Shown piece after piece: positions 52,510 through 60,878 of a DNA stretch of 64,000 nucleotides (position 1 is the first letter of the stretch; every line of letters begins with the position of its first letter). The position numbers and the translations under genes were made by a program. Location of the stretch: assembly GCA_964450405.1 (NCBI GenBank), contig CAYVCQ010000011.1:1-64000 (forward strand), given 5' to 3'. Source of the stretch: WRGT01 sp964450405 (GTDB lineage: Bacteria > Spirochaetota > UBA4802 > UBA5550). Below the pieces are notes generated by a model. It saw only the letters and a list, made by a program, of their open reading frames with translations, did no database searches and was not told the DNA's origin.

Positions 52510-55398
52510 ATGTTTAAAATTTTAGCCATAGATGACAGCAGCGATAACCTTGTAACACTTAAAGCATTGCTGAAAAGATATTTCCCAGATGCTGATATAG
52601 TAACATTAACATCAGCAGTTGAATGTGTATCAGCTGCAAGGATTGAAAAGCCCGATATCCTTATAATTGATTATGTAATGCCGGTAATCGACGGCATAGA
52701 GGCGTGCAGGCTGCTCAAGGCGAATGAGGAGACAAAAAGTATACCGCTGATACTCCTTACTGCATCAGACACAACATCGTTGAAGAGAGCAGCTGGTCTT
52801 GAATCAGGTGCGGATGCATTTATCACTAAACCTGTAGATGAGATAGAACTTGCCGCACAGGTAAAGGCTATGCTTCGTATTAAAAATACAGAAGATAAAC
52901 TGAAGATTAAAAACCTTCAGCTGGAGAATTTATTGGCAGAGAGGACCCAGACTCTTAACAGAATAGAAAATAATTATAAGCTTTTGTTTAATAGCATAAT
53001 AGATATAGTCGTGATACATGATCTTGAAGGAATAGTGAAGGAGATCAATTCCAGCGGGCTTGAATATCTCGGATTAAATGAAGAGGATGTAGTGGGATTC
53101 TCTGTCCTTAATCTGTTCAATTACCATGCTGTTCCGGATATTGCTTCCAGTATCATGAGCGACTTATCAAAAGACAGAAGGCGAATTGAAACATCGGTTA
53201 AGAATGCGAATGGAGAAGTGGTAGCTGTTGAAGTGAGCAGCAGACTTGTTGAGTATAATAACGAATATGCGATCCTGAGTGTTTTTCACGATGTAATGGA
53301 GAAAAAAAATATTGTAGAATTGCGGAAGAAACTTTCGTCGTTACTCGAGGACTCTGATGAAGCGATAATTGGTGTTACCAACGATGGTCTGATAGTAAGC
53401 TGGAACAGCAGTGCAGAAAGAATTTTCGGTTATTCAAATGAAGAAATAAACGGATGCTCGTACTCTTTACTTATCCCTCCATATCAGCCAGATGATTTTC
53501 CTCTTCTTCTTGAAAGAGTAAAACTTGGAGAGAAGATTGATCATTATGAAACTATAGGCTTAACTTCTGCGGGAAATCAGGTTTTTCTTTCAATGAAGAT
53601 GTCACCTGTTTGTGATTCCGAAGGGAATATTATAGGTGCATCAATAATTGAAAGAGATGTTACAGAGGAGCTGCGAGCCAGAGAAACTATAAGGAAGGGT
53701 AAAAACTTTTTAAAGAGCCTGGAGGATATTAATCCGGCATTTTATCTGGCTCTTGATTCAGCGGGAAGTATACTTACGATGAATAGAGCGATGTTAATTG
53801 CTCTTGGTTACACTCTTGGTGATGTTGTGGGGAGAAATTATATAGAACTCCTCTTTCATCAGGGTGATAGGGAAATACAGAAAAAAGATTTTAAAAATAT
53901 GATTCAAAGAAAAAAAACCACGGTGAGTGAATATCCAATTCTTACAAAGGACGGGGAAGTTCTTCTTGTGGAGTGGCACGGCAGGCCGCTGATCAGAGTA
54001 GATGGTAATGTCGATTTTATATTCTATGTCGGTATAGATATTACTGAGAGAAAACGTCTTGAGAAAGTAGTAATGGAGGCAAATACCTCTGAAAGACTTA
54101 AAATAGGGCAGGATCTTCACGACAGGCTTGCGCAGCATCTTGCAGGAATAGTTTTTAAGGCAGAACTATTAAAAATGAAATTCGGTGATAATGCGGAGGA
54201 AGCAGTTTCCGATGTCGATGAAGTTATTAATCTTGTAAATCAGGCTGTGGGTAAAACCAGAGAGATAGCTAAAGAACTGAGCCCTGTAGATATAAATCCC
54301 GGAGGTCTTTACACTGCGGTGGAGAATCTTAGGGATCAGGTGAGACAGACTTCAAAAGTTAATATACTGATCAAGTGGGATGACTCAATCAGTATTAACG
54401 GTAAACTCGAAAACTCAAATCTCTACTATATAATAAAAGAATCTATTCTCAACTCCATTGAAAATAACGAAGCGGAAAATATTTTAATTAATGCTTCAAT
54501 AGATAATAATGTATGTTCAGTTGAAATCAGAGATGACGGAAAGGATTTCGAAAAGATAGACAAAGATAGAAATAATCTTTTTCTAAGTATTGTTAAATAC
54601 AGGTCGTGGCTTATCGGTGCATCTACGGAAGTGAAGGGAAATCCCGGAGGTGGATTGAGTATTGCATGCCGCTTCAGGGTCACTGGTGAACCTTTACCTG
54701 TTGAAAACACAAAAAAGATAAAGCTTTTAAAAAAGGATGGAGTTAAAAATAAATCGGGTGTATTTCTTGTAGATGCTCATCCCATTGTACGTCAGGGACT
54801 TAAACAGATTTTCGAGATGGAGAAAGACCTTTATATTATTGGAGAGTCAGGCACAGCAGATGATGCGCTTAAATCTCTTGGAAGGCTTACTCCCGATATT
54901 ATGACAGTTGACATTTCTCTTAGCGGTACCAGCGGAATAGATCTTATCAAAGCATGCAGGGATAGGTATCCCAATGTTCCGATACTGGTGTTATCAATTT
55001 ATGATGAATCGTTATATGCTGAAAGGGCAATCCGTGCGGGAGCACGGGGATTTGTAATGAAGAATGAACATCCCGGGATTATTATAAATGCAATAAGAAC
55101 AGTTCTTGACGGGCGCCAGTACATGAGCGACTCGTTAAAGGAAAAACTTCTTGATAAACTATCATCTCCGAAACATGATGAACACTCTGCACTGGTGGAT
55201 TCAATGACAGACCGTGAGTTTGAGGTATTTCAGCTTATCGGGCATGGATTAGGAAATAAACATATTGCCGATAAACTTCATATAAGCGTAAAAACTGTGG
55301 AAAACTACCGTGAAAAAATTAAAAGCAAACTGAATATTAACTCCTCGTCGGATCTTATTCAATTTGCCGTGCAGTGGATTCTTGATAAAACCTCGTAG
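52510..55398 (+). CDS. Receiver-PASx3-HisKA_3 kinase fused to a NarL-type response regulator
   Basis: 962 residues from the ATG at 52510 (2 bases after the previous stop); the frame could begin five codons earlier, overlapping it. Domains: receiver (1-125, D54), three PAS (about 155-265, 275-390, 400-515), HisKA_3 with H537 (LKIGQDLHDRLAQHLAG), HATPase (about 620-725), second receiver (748-870, D801) and LuxR helix-turn-helix (about 898-955: NKHIADKLHISVKTVENYRE). The ATPase part is unusual: N-box KESILNSIEN is fair, but DDGKDFE replaces DxGxG and no GLGL follows, so activity is uncertain. It could be a whole two-component pathway in one chain, or a phosphate receiver fed by the operon's first kinase. 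Confidence 0.88.
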   Translation: MFKILAIDDSSDNLVTLKALLKRYFPDADIVTLTSAVECVSAARIEKPDILIIDYVMPVIDGIEACRLLKANEETKSIPLILLTASDTTSLKRAAGLESGADAFITKPVDEIELAAQVKAMLRIKNTEDKLKIKNLQLENLLAERTQTLNRIENNYKLLFNSIIDIVVIHDLEGIVKEINSSGLEYLGLNEEDVVGFSVLNLFNYHAVPDIASSIMSDLSKDRRRIETSVKNANGEVVAVEVSSRLVEYNNEYAILSVFHDVMEKKNIVELRKKLSSLLEDSDEAIIGVTNDGLIVSWNSSAERIFGYSNEEINGCSYSLLIPPYQPDDFPLLLERVKLGEKIDHYETIGLTSAGNQVFLSMKMSPVCDSEGNIIGASIIERDVTEELRARETIRKGKNFLKSLEDINPAFYLALDSAGSILTMNRAMLIALGYTLGDVVGRNYIELLFHQGDREIQKKDFKNMIQRKKTTVSEYPILTKDGEVLLVEWHGRPLIRVDGNVDFIFYVGIDITERKRLEKVVMEANTSERLKIGQDLHDRLAQHLAGIVFKAELLKMKFGDNAEEAVSDVDEVINLVNQAVGKTREIAKELSPVDINPGGLYTAVENLRDQVRQTSKVNILIKWDDSISINGKLENSNLYYIIKESILNSIENNEAENILINASIDNNVCSVEIRDDGKDFEKIDKDRNNLFLSIVKYRSWLIGASTEVKGNPGGGLSIACRFRVTGEPLPVENTKKIKLLKKDGVKNKSGVFLVDAHPIVRQGLKQIFEMEKDLYIIGESGTADDALKSLGRLTPDIMTVDISLSGTSGIDLIKACRDRYPNVPILVLSIYDESLYAERAIRAGARGFVMKNEHPGIIINAIRTVLDGRQYMSDSLKEKLLDKLSSPKHDEHSALVDSMTDREFEVFQLIGHGLGNKHIADKLHISVKTVENYREKIKSKLNINSSSDLIQFAVQWILDKTS

Positions 55399-55820
55399 TT
55401 GTTGAAATATCAGCATTATTTTTCAGTAACTCCTTAGTAAGTTGAGTAATATTATTTAGCCCGGCACTTTCTTGTGAATTATTTCACTGTCTTCAGATGC
55501 GGCAGGTTTGTTGTTGCTCAAAAATTGAAATGAATTATGATATTTCTTTTAAAAGAAGATGCTGTGAAAATAAACTTCACTATAAGAATTCCGGAAGATA
55601 CATTTACTGTTTTAAAAGATTCTATAAATGATTGACTTTTAGTGTTGATATTGTACATTTTATTTAATTAATGGAATCAATCCTGTACATAGAATTTGTA
55701 AACGGAATGCCTCCTGATTTAAGTATTAAACTTCAATATAGTTGTAAACTTTTAATGCATTAAATTCTATTTAAAATAAATCAGTTGATAAGTATAACAA
55801 AATGATGATGGTAAAATAGT
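55399..55820. other. Intergenic region before the second 7TM-DISM kinase
   Basis: 422 bases, very AT-rich. It holds a weak promoter (55632-55659) and a GTTGCTCAAAAATTG stretch (about 55513) that resembles a single end of a family A repeat. A 32-codon frame at 55537-55635 has no ribosome site. Nothing else supported. Confidence 0.4.
55632..55659 (+). promoter_or_regulatory. Possible promoter upstream of the 55821 kinase
   Basis: TTGACT (55632-55637), 16 bases, TACATT (55654-55659). It would leave a leader of about 155 bases. Weak evidence. Confidence 0.3.
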
Positions 55821-58754
55821 ATGTTTAAATTTATATTAAATGTCATCTTTATTCTCTTTACAGCACCGGTGATGCTCTCAGCTTCAGAACCGATTATTAT
55901 TGATAACTCCCTTAAAGTGGTATCTTTGCCTAAATATGCCGAAGTACTTGAAGATAAAACTAACTCTCTCGCCATCAACGATATACTGACAGAAAAAATA
56001 TCAAAGTCATTCAGTGCATTTTCCAAGGACAGAATTAATTTTGGCTACTCCGGATCAACTTTCTGGATAAGGTATACCTGTTTTAATAATCTAAAGAATG
56101 ATATTGAATATTATGTTAAGATTGATAATCCGATGATTGACTATATAATGTTTTATCAGCCGCAGGATATCGGTTTTAAGACGACACCAATGGGGGATAG
56201 ATTACCTTTTAACAGCAGAGAGATCAAGGATAGAAATTTTATTATACCTGTTATTCAGAAACCTGGAAGCAGTACATTTTACATCTCAATCAGGTCACGA
56301 TCAAATCTTGTTCTTCCGATAAATATTTTTTCATCACGGGCGCTTATTTCGGATGTTGATACTGAAACAATACCGCTAAGTATAATTTTCGGAATTATGA
56401 TTATTATGATGTTATACAATTTATTTCTTTTTGTCTCCCTCAGGGAACAAGCTTATATTTATTATGTATCGTTTATTCTGTTCTTTGTATTATACCGGAT
56501 GACAGCACACGGATTCGGGTTCCAGTATTTCTGGCCTGAAAATATATGGATACAGAATTACTGTTCAACTGCTTTTGTCGGATTGACTAATGCCGGATTA
56601 CTATTTTTTAACAGGTCTTTTCTTGATCTTAAAAAATACAGTACTAAACTTGATAAAATATCTCAGGTATTGATTGCAGCTCTACTTATTTGTATTACAC
56701 TTTTCTTATCAGGTATAAATCAAGTGGGCTATTTTATTTCCTCTTATTTTGTTTTTGCAGGTTCAGCTGTTTCAATAGCATCCGGCATTGTATGTTACAT
56801 CAGAGGATGCCGCCTTGCACGTTTGTATATGGTTTCATGGTCATTCTTTCTTATAGCAGTGATTATTTTTTTATTACGGAATTATAATCTTATTCAGTCC
56901 GGTTTCATTGCAGACTGGAGCATATATATAGGAATGGTTTTTATTGCTGTATTTTTCTCTCTCGCCCTTGCAGATAAGGTTAATATTATTTCGAATGAAA
57001 ACAAAAAATTATATGCAGAAGTAAAAGCAGCTAATGAGAAACTGGAGATTGAAATGGATGAACGGATCTCAGCTGAAAAGACTGTGTTACAACAGAATGA
57101 GGAGATTCAGGCTCAATACGAAGAGATACAGGCCCAGTATGAAGAGATACAGGCTCAATACGAAGAGATGGATTCTCTGAACACTGAACTTATGCATTCA
57201 CAGAATGAGCTGCTTGATATAAATAAAGAATTGAATGATGAAAAGGAACAGCTTTCAACTATGCTTCTTTCTATTGGAGATGGTGTTATTGCCACGGATA
57301 GCAATGGAAATATAGGACTGATGAACAGTGTTGCCGAAAAAATGACGGGATACAATTCAGCAGAAACGATTGGTAAAAATATTAATGAGATTTTTATTAT
57401 TCTTAACGGTACAACAAAAGAAAAAGTAGAGAATCCGGTTTTTACCGTACTACGGAAAAAGGAGACGTCGGGACTTTCAAAAAATGCGATTATTATTTCA
57501 CCTGAGTTAAAAGAAAGATCTATTACTGTGAGTGCAGCGCCGATGTTCGATAACAATAAAAATATCAGCGGAACAATTCTAGTATTCAGGGATATTACTG
57601 AAATGTTATTGATGGAAAATGAGTTTCAGAAATCGCGTACGATTGAATCAATCGGTCTCCTCGCAGGAGGTATTGCCCATGATTTTAACAACATACTGAC
57701 TGCAATACTGGCGAATGTTTCTCTTGCAAAAATCAGTATTGAAGACAAGGATAAAGATAAAGTTGTTGAGTATATGAATGAATCTGAGAAAGCGGTTTTA
57801 AGAGCGCGGGATCTTACGCAGCAGCTTCTCACTTTTGCGAAAGGTGGGGCTCCTCTAAAGAAGCTTTCTTCAATAAAAGATATTCTCAAAGATTCAATTA
57901 GTTTTGCTCTTACAGGTTCAAATATTAAAAGTGAGTTTTCAGGCAGTGACGATCTCCGTGATGCGGAAATTGATGAAGGCCAGATAAGCCAGGTGCTGTA
58001 TAATCTTATTATTAATGCAAAACAATCAATGGCTAATGGCGGAGTTATCAATGTTTCAGCCGATAATATTATACTTGAAGATAATAATTTTTTAAATTTA
58101 AAATCCGGTATATATCTTAAAATATCAATAAAAGATCAGGGGGAGGGGATCTCTCAGGAAAATATTGATAAAATATTTAATCCATATTTTACAACTAAAA
58201 CGGTTGGTACCGGTCTTGGACTTACCAGCAGTTACTCAATCATTAAAAAACATAATGGAACAATTGATGTAAAATCAGAACCGGGAATTGGGTCAACCTT
58301 TACAGTGTATCTGCCTTCATCAGAAATGAAAGTTGTACAGGTTAAAACAGATGATTCGATAAAAGGCAAAAATTCAGGACGTATTCTGATAATGGATGAT
58401 GAATCAAGTATAGTCAAAGCCTCTGTCAATATGCTTACATTTTTAGGATATGAAGTTGATTCGTCAACTACCGGCGAAGAGGCTGTGGAAAAATACCGTA
58501 TCGCCTTTGAACAGAATAAAAAGTATGATATCGTGATTATGGATCTTACCGTTCCGGGCGGTATGGGGGGAGAGAAGCTCCAGATAAAACTTATGGAAAT
58601 AGATCCACACGTTAAGTCAATTGTTTCCAGCGGCTATTCAAATGATCCTGTCATGTCACAGTATACTGAATACGGATTCCGGGGAATAATTAATAAGCCA
58701 TACAGTATTCAGAACCTGAATTCTGTAATAGAAGCTGTTCTCAAGCAGGCATAA
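55821..58754 (+). CDS. 7TM-DISM hybrid sensor histidine kinase, copy 2
   Basis: 977 residues. Signal sequence (about 4-22), periplasmic 7TMR-DISMED2-type domain (25-180; GYSGSTFWIRYTCFNNLKND), seven membrane helices (about 185-390), a long coiled coil (393-475), PAS (about 478-595), HisKA with H620 (LAGGIAHDFNN), HATPase (about 715-830: NLIINAKQSM, DQGEGIS, GTGLGLTSSYSII) and receiver (855-977; D908). The coiled coil contains three exact EEIQAQY heptads, encoded by a 21-bp tandem repeat. It parallels the kinase at 14711 in both order and motifs. No output regulator follows. The ribosome site is weak. Confidence 0.92.
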   Translation: MFKFILNVIFILFTAPVMLSASEPIIIDNSLKVVSLPKYAEVLEDKTNSLAINDILTEKISKSFSAFSKDRINFGYSGSTFWIRYTCFNNLKNDIEYYVKIDNPMIDYIMFYQPQDIGFKTTPMGDRLPFNSREIKDRNFIIPVIQKPGSSTFYISIRSRSNLVLPINIFSSRALISDVDTETIPLSIIFGIMIIMMLYNLFLFVSLREQAYIYYVSFILFFVLYRMTAHGFGFQYFWPENIWIQNYCSTAFVGLTNAGLLFFNRSFLDLKKYSTKLDKISQVLIAALLICITLFLSGINQVGYFISSYFVFAGSAVSIASGIVCYIRGCRLARLYMVSWSFFLIAVIIFLLRNYNLIQSGFIADWSIYIGMVFIAVFFSLALADKVNIISNENKKLYAEVKAANEKLEIEMDERISAEKTVLQQNEEIQAQYEEIQAQYEEIQAQYEEMDSLNTELMHSQNELLDINKELNDEKEQLSTMLLSIGDGVIATDSNGNIGLMNSVAEKMTGYNSAETIGKNINEIFIILNGTTKEKVENPVFTVLRKKETSGLSKNAIIISPELKERSITVSAAPMFDNNKNISGTILVFRDITEMLLMENEFQKSRTIESIGLLAGGIAHDFNNILTAILANVSLAKISIEDKDKDKVVEYMNESEKAVLRARDLTQQLLTFAKGGAPLKKLSSIKDILKDSISFALTGSNIKSEFSGSDDLRDAEIDEGQISQVLYNLIINAKQSMANGGVINVSADNIILEDNNFLNLKSGIYLKISIKDQGEGISQENIDKIFNPYFTTKTVGTGLGLTSSYSIIKKHNGTIDVKSEPGIGSTFTVYLPSSEMKVVQVKTDDSIKGKNSGRILIMDDESSIVKASVNMLTFLGYEVDSSTTGEEAVEKYRIAFEQNKKYDIVIMDLTVPGGMGGEKLQIKLMEIDPHVKSIVSSGYSNDPVMSQYTEYGFRGIINKPYSIQNLNSVIEAVLKQA
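57099..57161. repeat. 21-bp tandem repeat coding for coiled-coil heptads
   Basis: Three consecutive 21-base units, near-identical (GARGAGATWCAGGCYCARTAY), coding three EEIQAQY heptads (residues 427-447) between membrane and PAS domains. Change in copy number would lengthen the signalling helix by whole heptads without shifting the frame. Confidence 0.85.
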
Positions 58755-58873
58755 AATTTAAGCTATGCATATTTCCAGGTATTATGCAGATAAAAAAAGT
58801 TGCTCCTCTTGTGGAGGGTGTGTGGAAAGATTTGTTTTGAGTTTTTTTAAAGATCTAAGAAATGAATTTATAA

Positions 58874-60679
58874 TTAATCCTCGAAATGTTCAGGCTTCAT
58901 TTTAAGTGTGATACCATCTGCATTTTTTAATCGCATTGAAAGTCCGTGAATCTTCGGGAGCTCGTATTTGTAGAAGTAATTTAAAGTGTATAACTTACCT
59001 TCAAAGAAATTTGAATCCGTTTCTGAAATGTTACTCTTATTAAAATCATGCATTGCAATCCCTTGTAAAAGCCACTGCCAGGCAATAGTTATAATCCCTG
59101 CTAATTCAAGATAGAGTGTTGCATCTGCAAGGAAGAGGTCAATATCACCTTTTAATGCAATTGAAAGAAGGCTATTCGTTGTTTCTTTCAAAATTGCTGC
59201 TGCATCACCAAGTTTTAAAGCATAATCCGAGAGTTCACTGTACCTGGATGCTTCTTCAATGCATTTTTGTATTTCATCAATATATATTTTCAGAGCAGTC
59301 CCCTTTTTCATTGTCACTTTTCTTCCGAGAAGATCCATTCCCTGTATACCGGTTGTACCCTCGTGAATCGGGTTTATTCTCATATCGCGCATATATTGTT
59401 CGACGGGGAATTCCGAACTGTAGCCGTAACCGCCAAGGCATTGAATTGCAAGACTTGTCGAGATGACTCCCATCTCCGATGGATAGGTTTTTACTATGGG
59501 AGTAAGAAAATCCAGAAGTGTTTCATATCTCTCTTTTTCTTCACCGTCTGATATATTTATAAGATCTACAAGCTTTCCTGCATATACAATCAGTGATAGT
59601 GAACCTTCTGAAATAGCCCGCTGCTGCAGAAGCATTCTCTTTACATCTGCATGTTCAATGATTGCAATCTGTGGTTTACATGGATCTTTTTCTGTACTGG
59701 CCCGTCCCTGAAGCCGTTCCCCGGTATATTCAAGCGCTGCGTAATACGCGGCAGTTGAAACTGCTGCAGCTCCAAGACCAACATTTATTCTGGCTTCATT
59801 CATCATTCTGAACATGTAAGTCAGTCCAAGATTCTCCTCGCCAAGTAGGTATCCATGGCAGTCATCAGATTCACCCATGCTTAGCTGCGCGATAGGTGCA
59901 CCGCGGTAGCCCATTTTATGATAGCATCCGGCGCAGTTTACATCATTAAACTCCAGTTCCCCGGACAGGGCAATTCTGTACTTCGGCACAACAAATAAAG
60001 ATAATCCTTTAACTCCGGCGGGAGCACCCTTTACACGCGCCAGCATCAGGTGAATTATATTGTCGGCGTTATCATGATCCCCGGCAGAGATAAACGTTTT
60101 CTGTCCTTTAATACGATGATAACCATGAGCGGTTGGTTCTGCTGAAGTTTTAACATCACTTAGCGAGCTACCTGCTTCCGGTTCTGTGAGCGCCATTGTT
60201 CCCTGCCACTTGCCTGTTACCATCTGTTTTGCGAAATTTTTCTTCAGATCATCAGTTCCATAATTATATATAAGGCCGGCGGCTCCTGTCGTAAGTCCCG
60301 GATATACGCTGAGTGAGTAATTTGCCGATGCGAAAATAAACATGCAGGCATTAAACAAAGATAAGGGCATCTGCTGACCGCCATGTTCAACGGGAAACAT
60401 GGCGTTAATCCACCCGCCGTCACCGGATGTTTTCATATACTGTCTTACTGCCGGATTAACTTTTATTGTAGTGCCGGTATATTGAGGCGGGTTTTGATCC
60501 ATTTCGGAATATAAAGGGTACATGAAATTGATGCCGATATTTTTTGCAGTATCGATCACCATGTCGAAACTTTCTTTATTGTAATCGCTGAATTTTTCAT
60601 GAGTCAGAAGATCTTCAACAGTATGTACATCGTAAAGGGTAAATTTCAGATTCTTTTCACTGAAAAATTTCTTTGCCAT
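58874..60679 (-). CDS. Acyl-CoA dehydrogenase, long (DmdC/FadE5-like) form
   Basis: 601 residues, the length of the DmdC/FadE5 group, which has an extra C-terminal domain. FAD and substrate motifs: MALTEPEAGSSLSDV, FISAGDHD, LGLTYMFRMMNEARINVG, and the C-terminal YMRDMRINPIHEGTTGIQGM with the probable catalytic glutamate (about residue 433). It should oxidise a fatty acyl-CoA to the enoyl-CoA with electrons to ETF; chain length is unknown. GGAG lies 7 bases before the ATG. The FadR-like palindrome 50 bases upstream suggests repression by a TetR-type acyl-CoA regulator not in this window. Confidence 0.9.
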   Translation of the reverse strand: MAKKFFSEKNLKFTLYDVHTVEDLLTHEKFSDYNKESFDMVIDTAKNIGINFMYPLYSEMDQNPPQYTGTTIKVNPAVRQYMKTSGDGGWINAMFPVEHGGQQMPLSLFNACMFIFASANYSLSVYPGLTTGAAGLIYNYGTDDLKKNFAKQMVTGKWQGTMALTEPEAGSSLSDVKTSAEPTAHGYHRIKGQKTFISAGDHDNADNIIHLMLARVKGAPAGVKGLSLFVVPKYRIALSGELEFNDVNCAGCYHKMGYRGAPIAQLSMGESDDCHGYLLGEENLGLTYMFRMMNEARINVGLGAAAVSTAAYYAALEYTGERLQGRASTEKDPCKPQIAIIEHADVKRMLLQQRAISEGSLSLIVYAGKLVDLINISDGEEKERYETLLDFLTPIVKTYPSEMGVISTSLAIQCLGGYGYSSEFPVEQYMRDMRINPIHEGTTGIQGMDLLGRKVTMKKGTALKIYIDEIQKCIEEASRYSELSDYALKLGDAAAILKETTNSLLSIALKGDIDLFLADATLYLELAGIITIAWQWLLQGIAMHDFNKSNISETDSNFFEGKLYTLNYFYKYELPKIHGLSMRLKNADGITLKMKPEHFED

Positions 60680-60728
60680 TTTATTTCTCCAGAATTGCCG
60701 TTTACGCTATTTTTTATGGAATTCATTT

Positions 60729-60770
60729 AAATATTAGTTAATTGAATGAATATTCAATTAACTAATATTT
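60729..60770. promoter_or_regulatory. 42-bp palindrome resembling a FadR/TetR operator
   Basis: Arms AAATATTAGTTAATTGAAT (60729-60747) and ATTCAATTAACTAATATTT (60752-60770) are perfect inverse complements around GAAT. The centre TGAATGAATATTCA matches most of the B. subtilis FadR consensus TGAATGAMTANTCATTCA, known to control fatty-acid degradation genes. Confidence 0.75.
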
Positions 60771-60775
60771 GTCAA
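60747..60775 (-). promoter_or_regulatory. Probable acyl-CoA dehydrogenase promoter inside the palindrome
   Basis: Read leftward: TTGACA (60775-60770), 17 bases, TATTCA (60752-60747). The -10 box lies at the dyad centre, so a bound repressor would block polymerase. The -10 match is only 3/6. Confidence 0.45.
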
Positions 60776-60878
60776 TATTTATTTTACTTTTTTTATAAAT
60801 TGAATTAATGATTTATCAGTATGCAGATGCTATATTGAGGTTAATTTTTTTGGAGAAATCAGGCGGGCTGCATAACGG

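Noticed and set aside
55537..55635. 32-codon frame (MIFLLKEDAVKINFTIRIPE...)
   Set aside because: Looks slightly protein-like, but has no ribosome site and lies in a promoter-containing spacer; may be a remnant, not supported.
57099..57161. Short tandem repeat considered as CRISPR
   Set aside because: Units are contiguous without spacers and in frame within a kinase gene.
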